A program made the translations under genes and the position numbers. From positions 372,001-436,000 of the forward strand of contig NW_002476418.1 in NCBI RefSeq assembly GCF_000189635.1: 64,000 nt of DNA, in the 5' to 3' direction. The notes under the pieces are model-generated. The model was not told the DNA's origin and made no database searches. It saw only the letters and a program-made list of their open reading frames with translations. The DNA comes from Tetrahymena thermophila SB210 (Eukaryota > Ciliophora > Oligohymenophorea > Hymenostomatida > Tetrahymenidae). Position 1 is the stretch's first letter. Each line of letters opens with the position of its first letter. This document shows, in pieces, positions 1-11,300 of the stretch.

Positions 1-1635
1 CATAATCATTAAATTATTATTAATAAACAGTAAGACTATCAGATAAACCTTAAATTATAACTAAAATATTAACTGATCACTTTTAAATGCTTTCATTACT
101 GAATTCATTTTCAATAAATATACCTATTTATTTTAAATTTCCGGTTCTATTATATGGAAATTCACTTAGTGTTACAAGCAAATCTTTTGATTGCATTATA
201 TCCAAATATTTAATCCTGCAGCCTTTATGGTTCTATTAAACTTTATTTTCATTAGCTTAACCTATTTTAGTCCTTACTTTTTATATTTTACTGGCATTAA
301 TATTTAAACTGATAAAAAAAGATAACTTTTTCCTGAATTATTTAAGAACAGCTTTAATTTTTACATATCTTTACTTCTTCCCTATGGTAGTTACTCTCTT
401 AAGCAGATCTATAAATTGTATACAAATAGGTGATAAGTACTATTTAGATCTTGATTATAATATTGACTGTATGGATTCTAAATATCATTAACCCTATGTA
501 ATTTACTTCTCTCTACCTTTACTAATAATTTGGGCTTTAATAATACCTTTATTCTTATTCAGAAATGTTAGAAATGGAAAAAAATAAAAATGGTCTATTT
601 TCAAAGAGGTTAAATATTCGTTTGTATTTGCTGGATTCAAAGATAAATTTTTTTATTGGGAATTTGGCAAACTATTTTATAAATCACTATTAATATCAAT
701 TTCCATATTACTACAATAAAATTAATAGTTAAAGGTAAATATAATTTAAAATTTAAATAAAAATCTATTAAAATTTTTAATTTAAAATATTTTTTTAAAA
801 TGTAGACCTCATTGATGAATAGTATTATTTTATTGTGGATATGTATAATCTTTAAATCAAATCCTTATACTGTTAATGACTTTAATAATTTATTATAGAA
901 ATCAGCCATTATAACCTCGATTTCATTGAATATATTATCTATATTAGACAATAAGTTAACTGATTAGCTATTTTAAAGAACCATTTTCACTTTGGCTTTA
1001 ATCTTTGTAAACTTAATGTTTATTTTGTAAATAGCTTAAAGATTATTTACAAAAACCATTCCTTTTGACTAAAATGAGAGAAATGTAATTCATAATATTC
1101 TGTATTATCTAAAAGTTAAATATCCACGATTTTTTAAGAATATTTAAATTGAGAATAAGCTAAAAATTTAATCTCTCATCAAGTTAAAAAATGTAAAAAG
1201 AAAAATTAGAATGCTTGTACAATATCTCAAAAATTATGATTTTTATAATCAAGAAAGTATTCAATAACATTTCGGCCTATCAAAAGCTTTAGTAGATAAT
1301 AGTAGCTCTTAGCGATTTCAAACTTCAAAATTTGCACTTTAAAAATTCAATCAAATTTTTAGTAAAAATTCTTAAAGAAAACTAAATTAAAAGTCCAGCT
1401 TGAAGAAAAAATTGTCATTTTATTCAAGAGCTACGAACTAAAGCCCTTTAAGTAAATAAATTTAAGTATATTAAAACTCAAACTAATTTTTAAAATTTAA
1501 TAATAAGTTAAAGAATAATAATAAAGTATACAGACTGATAAATCTTAAGAAAATATTTTTACTATTATTTCACCCTAATCAGAAAAATGTGAGACAATCA
1601 ACTTTAAAGATGAAATAGATTCTACTAACTATTGA
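1..1635 (+). CDS. Multipass membrane protein, 3' part only
   Basis: The gene enters from the left edge already in frame (codons start at position 3) and ends at TGA 1633-1635. Exons are 1-734, 806-1465 and 1534-1635; the introns (735-805, 1466-1533) are both phase 0 and AT-rich. The 497 visible residues contain several hydrophobic segments, for example around nt 243-330, 345-400, 490-560 and 815-1050. A motif GFKDKFFYWEF lies between them at about 640-680. I remember this type of cytoplasmic loop from large ciliate cysteine-rich membrane proteins, but that is recall, not a search. The last 150 or so residues are polar and basic, probably a cytoplasmic tail. The ectodomain and start lie outside the window, so the function cannot be named. 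It is not obviously a member of the 5.3-34.4 kb family, which has a different membrane domain. Confidence 0.8.
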
Positions 1636-2248
1636 ATATATATATTTATTGGTAAAATAAAATCAATTACTTAGAAACGCTTTATCAACAGCAATTTCTT
1701 TATTAATTATATATTCATAAATTATTCTAAAATTATTGTATTCAAATAAAAAAATATTTTTATATAAAAAAATTATTTTTGCTGTAAATTCATAAAATTT
1801 AACATAAACGCTCTAAATAAAATAAAAAATAATTATTAATATAAGACCCTCACTTTAATCAGTCATATTAAACTTCAGAATTATTTTAAAAGAAATATTT
1901 CATTTATTTTTTAAGCAATTAAAATTAACTAAAACAATTTTTTTTATTGATTTTAAGTATCAAATAACATTTATTTATACAAATAATTATAATTATTATT
2001 CCTCTTCATATTTTTCTTTAAAGTGATTTCAAATAAATACATCAAATAATATTTTATTTTAGTCAAACAATACTCAAGTTCTAATTTTAAAAATTTATTA
2101 GATATGATTATAAATCTAATGAAAATTCTATTTAATAGACTCAATTTCTCAAAATTAAATCTCTACATATTTTCCCGTTTTTAATTATATTTTTATGAAG
2201 ACACATAATTTAAGTGTTACAAAATATAAAAATAAAAGATGATATTAA
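1636..2248. other. Intergenic, no gene seen
   Basis: AT-rich spacer between the membrane-protein stop and the upstream element of the diverged U1 gene. I see no conserved frame or RNA fold. Confidence 0.6.
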
Positions 2249-2259
2249 AAACCCATAAA
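2249..2259 (+). promoter_or_regulatory. Upstream snRNA promoter element (diverged U1)
   Basis: AAACCCATAAA lies 64 bp before the base that aligns with position 3111 of the canonical U1. The same 11-mer at nearly the same distance precedes both canonical U1 genes and I see it nowhere else in the window. By analogy with the proximal/upstream elements of pol II snRNA genes it is probably the promoter element. Confidence 0.6.
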
Positions 2260-2310
2260 ATTTTAAGAAATAATATACTATTTTAGTTGAGACTATTTGC
2301 TAAATTAAAA

Positions 2311-2486
2311 TTTTAAATTACAATGTTGTAGTTAGCTATATATCAAAAAATATAGCAACTAAGGTGGAGCAAGTCATTGTACTAAAGATGTTTGTAATAC
2401 CTTGATGTTCCCGCTGGGAGCAATAACAACAAAATTTCTGATTGGAAATAGTCATTAAACTAACTGGCTATTTCCTCTACACCTCT
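2311..2486 (+). ncRNA. Diverged U1-like snRNA with altered 5' splice-site arm
   Basis: Aligns along its length with the two canonical U1 genes at 3.1 and 3.7 kb. Kept: the GTGGAGCA...GTCATTG...AAAGATG block of stem-loop 2, the stem-loop 3 hairpin, the Sm site AATTTCTG (2433-2440), an upstream element and the 3' flank. Changed: the splice-site arm is AATTACAAT (2316-2324) instead of ACTTACCTG, and the U1-70K-type loop GATCATGAAG is lost. Helices survive by compensating changes: GTTG (2325-2328) with CAAC (2427-2430) replaces GCTG with CAGC. The stem-loop 4 arms are new in sequence but pair over 11 bp (2444-2454 with 2465-2475). Stem-loop 1 is a 7-bp AT-rich stem. This pattern argues against a simple pseudogene, though transcription is not shown. 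Ends are approximate. Confidence 0.7.
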
Positions 2487-2489
2487 AAA

Positions 2490-2503
2490 CTAATCAAACA
2501 AAA
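2490..2503 (+). terminator. Conserved 3' flank of U1-like gene
   Basis: TAATCAAACAAAA follows the last predicted helix, as it does after both canonical U1 genes (where it reads TTAATCAAACAAAAA), and is followed in all three by a CTCTT-rich stretch. Candidate 3'-end formation box, inferred from conservation only. Confidence 0.45.
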
Positions 2504-3045
2504 TACTCTCTTCTCTGAACATTTTAAAAAAATAAAATAGTGACTAAAAATGATGAAATCTATTTGTTTTTTTTATTTTTGGCATAAAATATAATGGCTG
2601 TTTTGATTATATTGTAAAATTAGTAAATCATGAATGATATTGTTTATATTTAACTGAGCATTTTAATTTTTGTAAATAAATAAACTATTTTTAAAACTTA
2701 AGAAATAACTTAATAAACATTAATAGACAATAGTATATTTATTCTTAATTAAAAAAAGCTAGAAAGACAAAAAATAACTAAAATAAGGAAGAAGACAAAC
2801 AGATACATTTTCATATTAATAAAATATAATTGTGGTATTAATAAAATTTATGCTCAAATAAACTTGAAACATGTTAATTAATTTCAAAAGAATTAATTTT
2901 GAAATTGAAAAATATTTAAGCAAATTGCTATGTATGATCTTAAAAGTTGTTTGTCAATAAATTAAATTTTCAAAAATTTATCAAATACATCAAAAGTAAA
3001 AAATATATATTAATTGATTTTAATAATTATCTATTGATTAATTTA
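2504..3045. other. Spacer between U1-like and U1 genes
   Basis: AT-rich DNA with no conserved frame and no further snRNA-like block. Confidence 0.55.
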
Positions 3046-3056
3046 AAACCCATAAA
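3046..3056 (+). promoter_or_regulatory. Upstream snRNA promoter element (U1 copy 1)
   Basis: AAACCCATAAA, 65 bp before position 3111. Identical to the element before copy 2 and the diverged gene, while most of the intervening DNA is not conserved, which is the pattern of a positioned promoter element. Confidence 0.65.
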
Positions 3057-3108
3057 AAATAAAATTACTATTAACTATTTAATTTAGAAAGTTTTCGCAT
3101 AACGAAAG

Positions 3109-3286
3109 ACTTTACTTACCTGGCTGGAGTTAGCTATCGATCATGAAGGGTAGCGGCTTAGGGTGGAGCAGGTCATTGCACAAAAGATGTCTGTAATACC
3201 TTATTGTTCCCCGTGCGGGGAACCGAAACAGCACAATTTCTGCTAGGGGAGACGTGCACTTAGTGCTGTCTCCGCTCACACACCCC
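3109..3286 (+). ncRNA. U1 spliceosomal snRNA, copy 1
   Basis: Recognised by similarity to metazoan U1. The 5' arm contains ACTTACCTGG, which pairs with 5' splice sites. The stem-loop 1 loop GATCATGAAG differs by one base from the human U1-70K loop. The stem-loop 2 loop begins ATTGCAC, the U1A-type loop. Stem-loop 3 is a perfect hairpin (GTTCCCC with GGGGAAC), the Sm site is AATTTCTG (3235-3242), and a 3' stem-loop pairs GGAGAC with GTCTCC. GCTG (3123-3126) can pair with CAGC near 3229-3232, the long-range helix of U1. RNA ends are estimated to within a few bases. Confidence 0.92.
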
Positions 3287-3290
3287 TTAA

Positions 3291-3305
3291 TTAATCAAAC
3301 AAAAA
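3291..3305 (+). terminator. Conserved 3' flank of U1 copy 1
   Basis: TTAATCAAACAAAAA directly after the RNA; identical in copy 2 and nearly so in the diverged gene. Possible 3' processing box, inferred from conservation. Confidence 0.45.
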
Positions 3306-3671
3306 AAACTCTTTTCTTCTTTTAGATTAAATCTTCTTTTCAAATTAAATAAAGTAGAATTAAAAAATATTTTTCAAAATTTAATAAGGCATTATAAAAC
3401 CAACACAAAAAAATTAATTTATTCTAATTATAAAATATAATAAGCAATAAGAAAAAAAATAGCTTCAAAAATAAATAAATCAAACGAAAAAAAATCATAA
3501 GAAAAGTATTTATTTATGTCAAGGAAATATATTGTTCTTCTTCTTTTAATTCTAGACGTACTTTTTTTAATTACTAGTTATCTTACTTTTTATTTTTCTT
3601 TACTTCTATCATAATTTTTAATTAATTAATTAATTAATTTTTAAAATCTGAAATAATAATCAAATTAAAGC
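3306..3671. other. Spacer between the two U1 genes
   Basis: AT-rich DNA, not visibly similar to the spacer before copy 1 except near the RNA ends. Contains a short TTAA run around 3617-3640. No gene seen. Confidence 0.5.
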
Positions 3672-3682
3672 AAACCCATAAA
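3672..3682 (+). promoter_or_regulatory. Upstream snRNA promoter element (U1 copy 2)
   Basis: AAACCCATAAA, 64 bp before position 3736, which corresponds to 3111 of copy 1. A TATATAA sequence lies near -30 here but has no clear counterpart in the other two genes. Confidence 0.65.
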
Positions 3683-3733
3683 ATAATAAATCTTAATTAA
3701 TTATATAAGCAAAAGGTCTTTGCCAAACGAAAG

Positions 3734-3911
3734 ACTTTACTTACCTGGCTGGAGTTAGCTATCGATCATGAAGGGTAGCGGCTTAGGGTGGAGCAGGTCA
3801 TTGCACAAAAGATGTCTGTAATACCTTATTGTTCCCCGTGCGGGGAACCGAAACAGCACAATTTCTGCTAGGGGAGACGTGCACTTAGTGCTGTCTCCGC
3901 TCACACACCCC
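3734..3911 (+). ncRNA. U1 spliceosomal snRNA, copy 2
   Basis: Base-for-base identical to copy 1 across the RNA, through ACGAAAGAC just upstream and the 3' flank, at an offset of exactly 625 bp. All U1 hallmarks are the same: splice-site arm, U1-70K and U1A loops, Sm site at 3860-3867. Identity that stops sharply outside the gene suggests recent duplication or gene conversion. Confidence 0.92.
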
Positions 3912-3915
3912 TTAA

Positions 3916-3930
3916 TTAATCAAACAAAAA
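3916..3930 (+). terminator. Conserved 3' flank of U1 copy 2
   Basis: TTAATCAAACAAAAA, same position relative to the RNA as in copy 1. Confidence 0.45.
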
Positions 3931-5311
3931 CCATCTCTTTTCTTATTAAATATTTAATTTTTAAAAATAATTATTTTAAATAAAACAAACAACAAAAAAA
4001 AAACAAAACAAAAAACAATATTTCAATAAAGACTTTAATTTTTCCATTCAATAAAATTTTAAAACAAGAATTAGTTTGTTTTTTAAAAAATAATCAGTAT
4101 TTTTTCAATGTACATTTCTTTATACATTACTAACTAAATTTAGTAAATATATTAATTAAAATAGAATATTAAGAAATACATTTAATATATGAATATTATT
4201 ATTTGTTTGAACTTAAATTATTATTTTTACTTCTAAACCTAATTTGCGTTTAAAAAATCTAAATCATAAACTAAAAAAGCAATTCAATAAATATTATTAG
4301 AGCTGAGATAAAAGATTTACTTCATTAAATAGCTAATTATTAATTGAAATTTAATTGTTAATTTGTAAATCTAATAAGTTTTTAAATATAATGAAAGTAT
4401 TATGAAAAATAATAAAAAGAAATATTTAAAAGTTTATTTAATAAATAAAATATTTTATTTCCATAAATTAATTAAGATTTATTTTTAAATAATTAGAATT
4501 AATATATTCATTAAATAGCATTAACAATTAATAAATGAAGATGCTGCATTTTATTTTATTATTTTAATTAGTCACAAATATAAATTTTATTATAGATAAT
4601 TACATAAATGTTTTTCCTTTTTATCAAGCAAATTATTCTTAGCCACCAATCAATTTTTTTTCTTCATTTAGAATTGCTTTGATTTTTTAGATTTTTTTGT
4701 TTAGATTTACTTTGTGATATGCCTTATTACTATAATCAATTAGTTTGTTTACTTTATTAATAAGATACGTGATATTTCTTTTTATTTTTTAAACATTTAT
4801 ATAAAAAAAGAAAAAAGACATAAGCTTTATAAATAAAATTTAAATTTATTTTATTTTATTATTAAAATTTTTTTCTTTTTTTTTTTCACCTGATTACTTT
4901 TTAAACTCACGCATTTTTTTAGTTGAAAAAATGTGTAAATTGATAGAAGAAAAATTTTATCTCAATTTATTATCAAAAATTTAATTAAATCTAACAAATT
5001 AATTGAATTTTATGTAAATTCCAAAAAATAAAGTTATCATGCAAAAAAGTCGATATATAAAATATATTGAATGGTATTCTGTAATCTAATGTTAATGTCA
5101 TTTAATAAATTTGTCTTATTAAATATTGTTCACGAATCTAATTGTTTTGAAAAAATAATTAAATTCTGTATTGAAAATGAAAAATTTTTCATTTGGAATC
5201 GAGTAACTCCTCTGGCTGATTAATTTAAAGGCATGACATTAATTAAAAAAATAATAATTATTATTAAAACAAGATTTAACACAACAAAAATTTAAGTTTA
5301 CAAAGCATACA
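3931..5311. other. Intergenic, upstream of first cysteine-rich gene
   Basis: 1.4 kb of AT-rich DNA. No conserved frame, RNA or repeat stands out; it should include the promoter of the gene starting at 5312. Confidence 0.55.
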
Positions 5312-8300
5312 ATGTATTTTTTAGCTCTAATATTACTTCAAATAAAGTTTCTAACAGGCAAGACTAATAAATTATGAATTAACATAACTAAAACTTAATT
5401 TAAAAAAAGGTACTTGGCTCATAAGTCAAAAAAATTTAGCACCTGGGTTTGCGGGGACTGATGGGTGGAATATTGCAGGATATGATCCTTCTCTTTGTCC
5501 AAATGGTAGAAGCATCTGTGCAGGAACAATAATTTTAGGAGGCTATGGGTGCTTTGGTGTTGGAGCTACAGCTACTTAAACATTCTTAATTGCTCATCAT
5601 TGGCAAGTTAAAGTTGATATAAAATTTTGGATGATCGATTCGTAAGCTTTTATTTAAAAAGCTTAAAGGTTAAGAGCATTTAAACATAATTTAGGTGGGA
5701 TTGGGAATATCTCGTAGTTGATTTAGGAGATCTTCATACTTCGCAATAGAGGTAGTTATCATCAGGTACTTAAATATGTGGAGCTTCTTGGAATGATGAA
5801 ATAAGAGATGTGAGCGTTACTAAATAGAATCACTATGAAAGAAATATTTAAGTAGTATTTAGCTCTACACTTGATTAAGATCCTACAGATGAAAGTTGGG
5901 GAATAACTGAGTAATATTTATTTATTAATTCATATTTCGTACTAAACATTATCCACGACAATTAATACTCACTTTTTACTATCAATTTAGTTTTACTATT
6001 TCTGTTGAGCCTTGCAATCCTACTTGTAATCGCTGTTAAGGGCAAGATGCTTTCTGTAATTATAATTTATTTTTAGAAAAAAGTGATTTATCAATTATTC
6101 TATCTATCAAATCATACGATTTGGGTTTATAAATGCAAAATTTCAAAAATTATAAGAAAAACTAATTAGTTAATTAATTAATTAATTAATTAATTAATAT
6201 ACTTGATCATATTTTATCTATTTGATAAAAGGAAATCCAAGGTTTATTAAAATCTTTCCAAAACCAAAAAATTAAAAATTTAATGTAAAAGTTTATACTT
6301 GTTTTAAAGAATGAGAAGTATGGTTCATTAATAAATTATTCACAAATTTAAGAAGATATTTAGAAAATATTTATTAAAATAGTATGTATTGATTGCTGGC
6401 CTAATGCTCAATTTATAGCATACCAGAATGGATTAGGATTTTGTTAATGCATAGATGGATTTTATACTGTTTCTAAAAATGTTCCGTGCTTAGATCCTAT
6501 TTGTTCTCAATGCCTTCCTTGTAATGGTACTTGTGAAAGTTGCTCTGCTGGAGATTAATATTCTTGTATAAAATGTAAACCTAATTTATACAAATAATAC
6601 TATGGGGCATATGAAGTAAATAATAATTTTAGTGATCCTAGATATTAGAAAACATTATGCTAAAGCGATTGTTTTGCTTAAAATTACTTCAAAGATACAG
6701 TATCTAGATAGTGTTTGAAATGTTTTTCTACATGTTAAACATGTAATGGCTAATTGGAATATGATTGTACTTCATGTATAAATGGCCTTTACTTGGATGG
6801 TGCTACCACTGGGCAATGTGTATCTAATTGTAGTACTTCATATTATAAAGATGATACAGATAAAAAGTGTAAAAAATGTGATTCTAACTGCCTACAATGT
6901 TTGGATAATTAACCAACCTTTTGTAAGTTTTTAGATTATTTAATTTAATTTTTAGCAAGATCATTAATAAAAACAATAATAAGATCAAATAAAAAACCTA
7001 TGAAAGCAACATTTTTTAAATGTATAAAAATTTAAATAACAGTAACAAATTAAAATTTAAAATAAATCTTTAAAATTATTTATTTGTATTTTTTTATACT
7101 CTAAAAATTAATTGCTTATTCATACAATTAAATAGTTAAATTTAACTTTTAAAAACTAAAAAAATAAAAATCAATTATTGAAAATCAGGTTCTAAATGTG
7201 TAAATGGAAGTTTTTTGACAATAAATACTGGTAAGTGTGTGGCAGATTGTGGAATTGGTTAATGGGGAAGAAGTAATGATTGGTCTTGTTAACTTTGTGA
7301 TAATACATGCTATACGTGTGTAAATAACGCTCAGAATTGCACTTCTTGTACTGGGATTTATTATTTTTACAATAATTAATGCATAATTACATGTCCAGGT
7401 GGGTATTACAAAGGTAGTAATAACACTTGCTAAAAATGTGATTAGTCTTGCAAAACTTGTGACAATGGTTCAAACATGGATTGTTTGAGCTGTTCTCCTT
7501 CTTATGGATATTTGAAGGATAGACAGTGTATTTCATGTCCACCTTAATTTTATGGTGATTCTTAAGACTAAACCTGTAAGCCTTGTAATTCCAGTTGTTA
7601 CACTTGTGATGCCGGGAATAATACAGATTGTTTATCTTGTGTGACAAATTACTTAGAAGACAGGTAGTGTAAAGTTATGTGTAAAGATGGATATTGGGGA
7701 AACAGTGCAACTCACACATGTGATAAATGTGATAATAATTGTCTTACCTGCAGTCCATACGGTCCTGCTATAGACTGCTAAAGCTGCTCATCTCCTCTTT
7801 TCTTAAAAAATAAAAGATGTGTAAAATCTTGCGATCCCATAGGAGAATATGGTGATTAAAATACAAGGTATTTTTAATAGTTCTCAACTTTATTATTTAT
7901 TAATTTCTTGATTTATTGATAATAATTCTATTAAATTTTAAAAGGATGATTAAAAATTTATTTTTTAAATGAAAAGAAATCATTATTTTATAAATCATTT
8001 TGTAAATAAATTTTCATCCTTTAATTTTCAATAAACTAATTTAATAATCTATAAATAAATAAATGTAAAGGTAATGTACTGCATGTGATACAACTTGCTA
8101 TACTTGCATTTAAAAAACAAATACTGATTGTACTTCTTGTACAGGCTCACGATATTTTTATATTAATTAATGTTTGACCACTTGTCCTGGTCCTTCTCAA
8201 TATGGTCTTAATAACAAATGTACTAACTCATGTCCTAGTAACATGTATGGAGATGATGGCACTAGATTATGCACGCTATGTAACCCAATTTGTCCCACTT

Positions 8301-11300
8301 GCTTTGGATCTTAGACAAGTCAATGCAAATCATGTGCTGTGCCTTATTATTTAGAGGGTAGCACATGCGGACTAACTTGTCCTTCGAATAAATATTAAAA
8401 TAACAATAATAGAGAATGTAGTCCTTGTAATTCAGGTTAAAAAAATTATTATTATTTAGTATTTTTTATTAAACATATTTTAATCATTAATTTATTAGAG
8501 TGCTTAGAGTGTAACGGAGGAACAAACAGCGATTGTACTAAGTGTGATCCTGTTAAATATTTTGGATCTAATAAATGCTTTACTTCTTGTCCTCCTCCAT
8601 ATTTTAGTAGTACAACTACTATGGAATGTGTTCTAAAATGCCCAAAAGGTTACTGGGGAGACACAAATGATCCTTAAAGATTATGCTAACTGTGCCACCC
8701 TTAATGTGAAGAGTGCTTTGGTGGAACATTTGATAAATGCACTAAATGCAAGGTTAATTTTTATTTGTTCCAAACTACATGTGATAGTTGTCCTATCAAC
8801 TATTTCCCTAATACATAGACAAGAACTTGTGATTAGTGTTTTACTACGTAAAATAAATTATTCTAATTTATTTTATTAATTAACTAATTAATTTTAATAG
8901 TTGCAAGAGTTGTGATGGCCCTTCATCATCGAATTGCTTAAGTTGTAATTCAGATAGATACTATTTGGCAAGTAAAAAAGAATGTTACGATATTTGTCCA
9001 AGCCCTTACTTTTCTCATTTTACAAAGCCAGACTGCCTACTTACTTGTCCTGCTGATTTTACAAATTATTTATTTGGTAATCCTATAACAAGAAAATGTG
9101 AAAATTGCAATGAAGCATGTATCTAGTGTACTGGCCCAAGCAATCTTGATTGTGTTAAATGTGCAGCAAAATATTATTATTATTAACAAAGTAAGTATTA
9201 AATTTTAAAGAGTTTTAAATAGCTAATTTATGTATAAAAATATAGATAATAGCTGTTTGTTAACTTGTCCTGATAATACATATGCGGATTCAATTAGCAT
9301 GAAATGTTTATCTTGCGATAAAAGTTGTGCTACTTGTAATGGAGGTACCCAATTTAATTGTACTTCATGTTTGCTACCATCAGTTCTATACAGTAATTAA
9401 TGCATTTAAAATTGTCCAAACCCACTTTATAAAGATGAAGATTTAAAGTAATGTGTAGTAGATTGCACTTCTAAATTTCCAAATAAATATGCAGATACTA
9501 AAAATATGATCTGCAAATATTGTCATAAGTACTGTAACAAATGCACAGGACCTTCAAATACATAATGTTAAAAGTGTAAAAGCTCATATTTTAAATACAA
9601 TAATAGTTGTATTGAATAATGTTAGCCTGGAACATATCAAGAAACAAAAAAATAGAGTGAAAATGATGATGATTGTAAAAATTGTAGTAGTGATTGTCAA
9701 ACATGTTATGGGCCTTCTAATTAAAATTGTTTAACATGTAATTCATCTTTATACTCTTTAAAGAAAAACGATATCCTATTTTGCTTATCAGATTGCCCTG
9801 ACTTGTATGTTAAAAGCATATAAAATAAATCTTGTTAGGTATGCCCATCTTCAACGTATTTCTTTTAAGGATAGTGCAAACGTAATTATTTTTTTATATA
9901 ATTAAATTATTTGGAAAATAATAAGCTGAAATTATTTGATTATGAAATAAAATTTACTGATTTTATAAAAAAATAAAAATATAATAAAATGAAAATAAAT
10001 TAAAAAGATTTTTATTAATTTTTATCATAATAGTTATTTCTAAATTTGGAATTTTATAAAAAACTGTTTTAAATTTTGAGGATTTACATTCTATCATTTG
10101 TGTTAAATAAATAATCAAATTTATGATGAATTATATAATAAATTTTTTATAATTATAATATTTAGAGTGTCATTATACTTGTGAAACTTGCTCAGGTTCT
10201 TTTTAAAATTAGTGTTTAAGTTGTGCAGAAACAAGAGGGTAAAACTCTTAGAAAACTCCTTATTAGGGAGTATGTTCTTGCTAGTCTGGTTACATAGAAA
10301 CATTTGAAAAACTATGCTAATAAACTCCATCTTAAGTCTAAGGTCTTACGGTTACAACTTATGTGTCTTCAGTAACTGGAACAGTAGGATCGTTTTTAAT
10401 AGGAGTTATTGGTAGAAATATGTTTTTTATATATAATATTTTGGAAATAGCTTAATTCACTAGCTATTTTAGATATATCAATTTTAATTATCCTGTAAAT
10501 CTGGGAAATATTTTTGATCATTTTTATATATCCCAAATATCAACAGTGTTTGACTTAAATTCTCAACCTACAGCAAGTGCAGGCTAAAACGATTAAAATA
10601 AATAAAGTGTATGATATTTTTATTTTATTTATTTTTAATTCAAACTTTATTTTATCAAAGGGGAATACTAGAATTCTTGAAAATACTAGTTTTGATGATT
10701 ACAGCTTCTTATTTTAATTGAAAGGTAAAGTCTTTCCTTTGTGGAAGAGTTTCTTCTTTTTAATAATATTAAATATATTTTCTTGGGTATTTGTATTTGG
10801 ATTAAACCTTCTTGCAACACATTGGAAAATAAAATACAATTAAAGTCACTTTTTAGAAAAATTAAGAACATGGACAAGCTATGGATTACCTATTTAAATG
10901 TTTTTAAGAACATAAATGGAAGCTACATTATATTTTGTTTTAGTATTTAAATATCCTGGTGAAGCTGGAGTTTTAGATTGGATATTTTCTGTATATTTCT
11001 TAGTCTTATTATTAGCTATTGTTTTTGTTATGATCAATTAAAATAGAAAATAAATTAACTTAGATGATTCTGGTGAGCCTGTCATTTATTACAAAAAAAT
11101 TGTAAAAAGTAAAATAGCGAATGGTTAAATATTAAAGTAAGAAGATTCTCAAACGTATCCTCATCCTTTTAGAACTCTTTGGCAGTTTACCAAAAAAGAT
11201 AAAATTTCAAGAAATTATTTCTTGTTTAACTTAATTTTTAAATTAGTATTAGTAGTATTAGTTGTAGAGCTTATTTAAAGTCCTGATAAATAAATATTAT

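Noticed and set aside
2311-2486. Classifying the diverged U1 copy as a plain pseudogene
   Set aside because: Several helices are kept by compensating base changes and the Sm site and upstream element are intact; decay would not do this. Expression remains unproven.
3109-3911. Reading the repeated GC-richer block as U3 snoRNA, SRP RNA or telomerase RNA
   Set aside because: The start looked briefly like U3, but the ACTTACCTGG arm, GATCATGAAG loop, ATTGCAC loop and Sm site in order are specific to U1.
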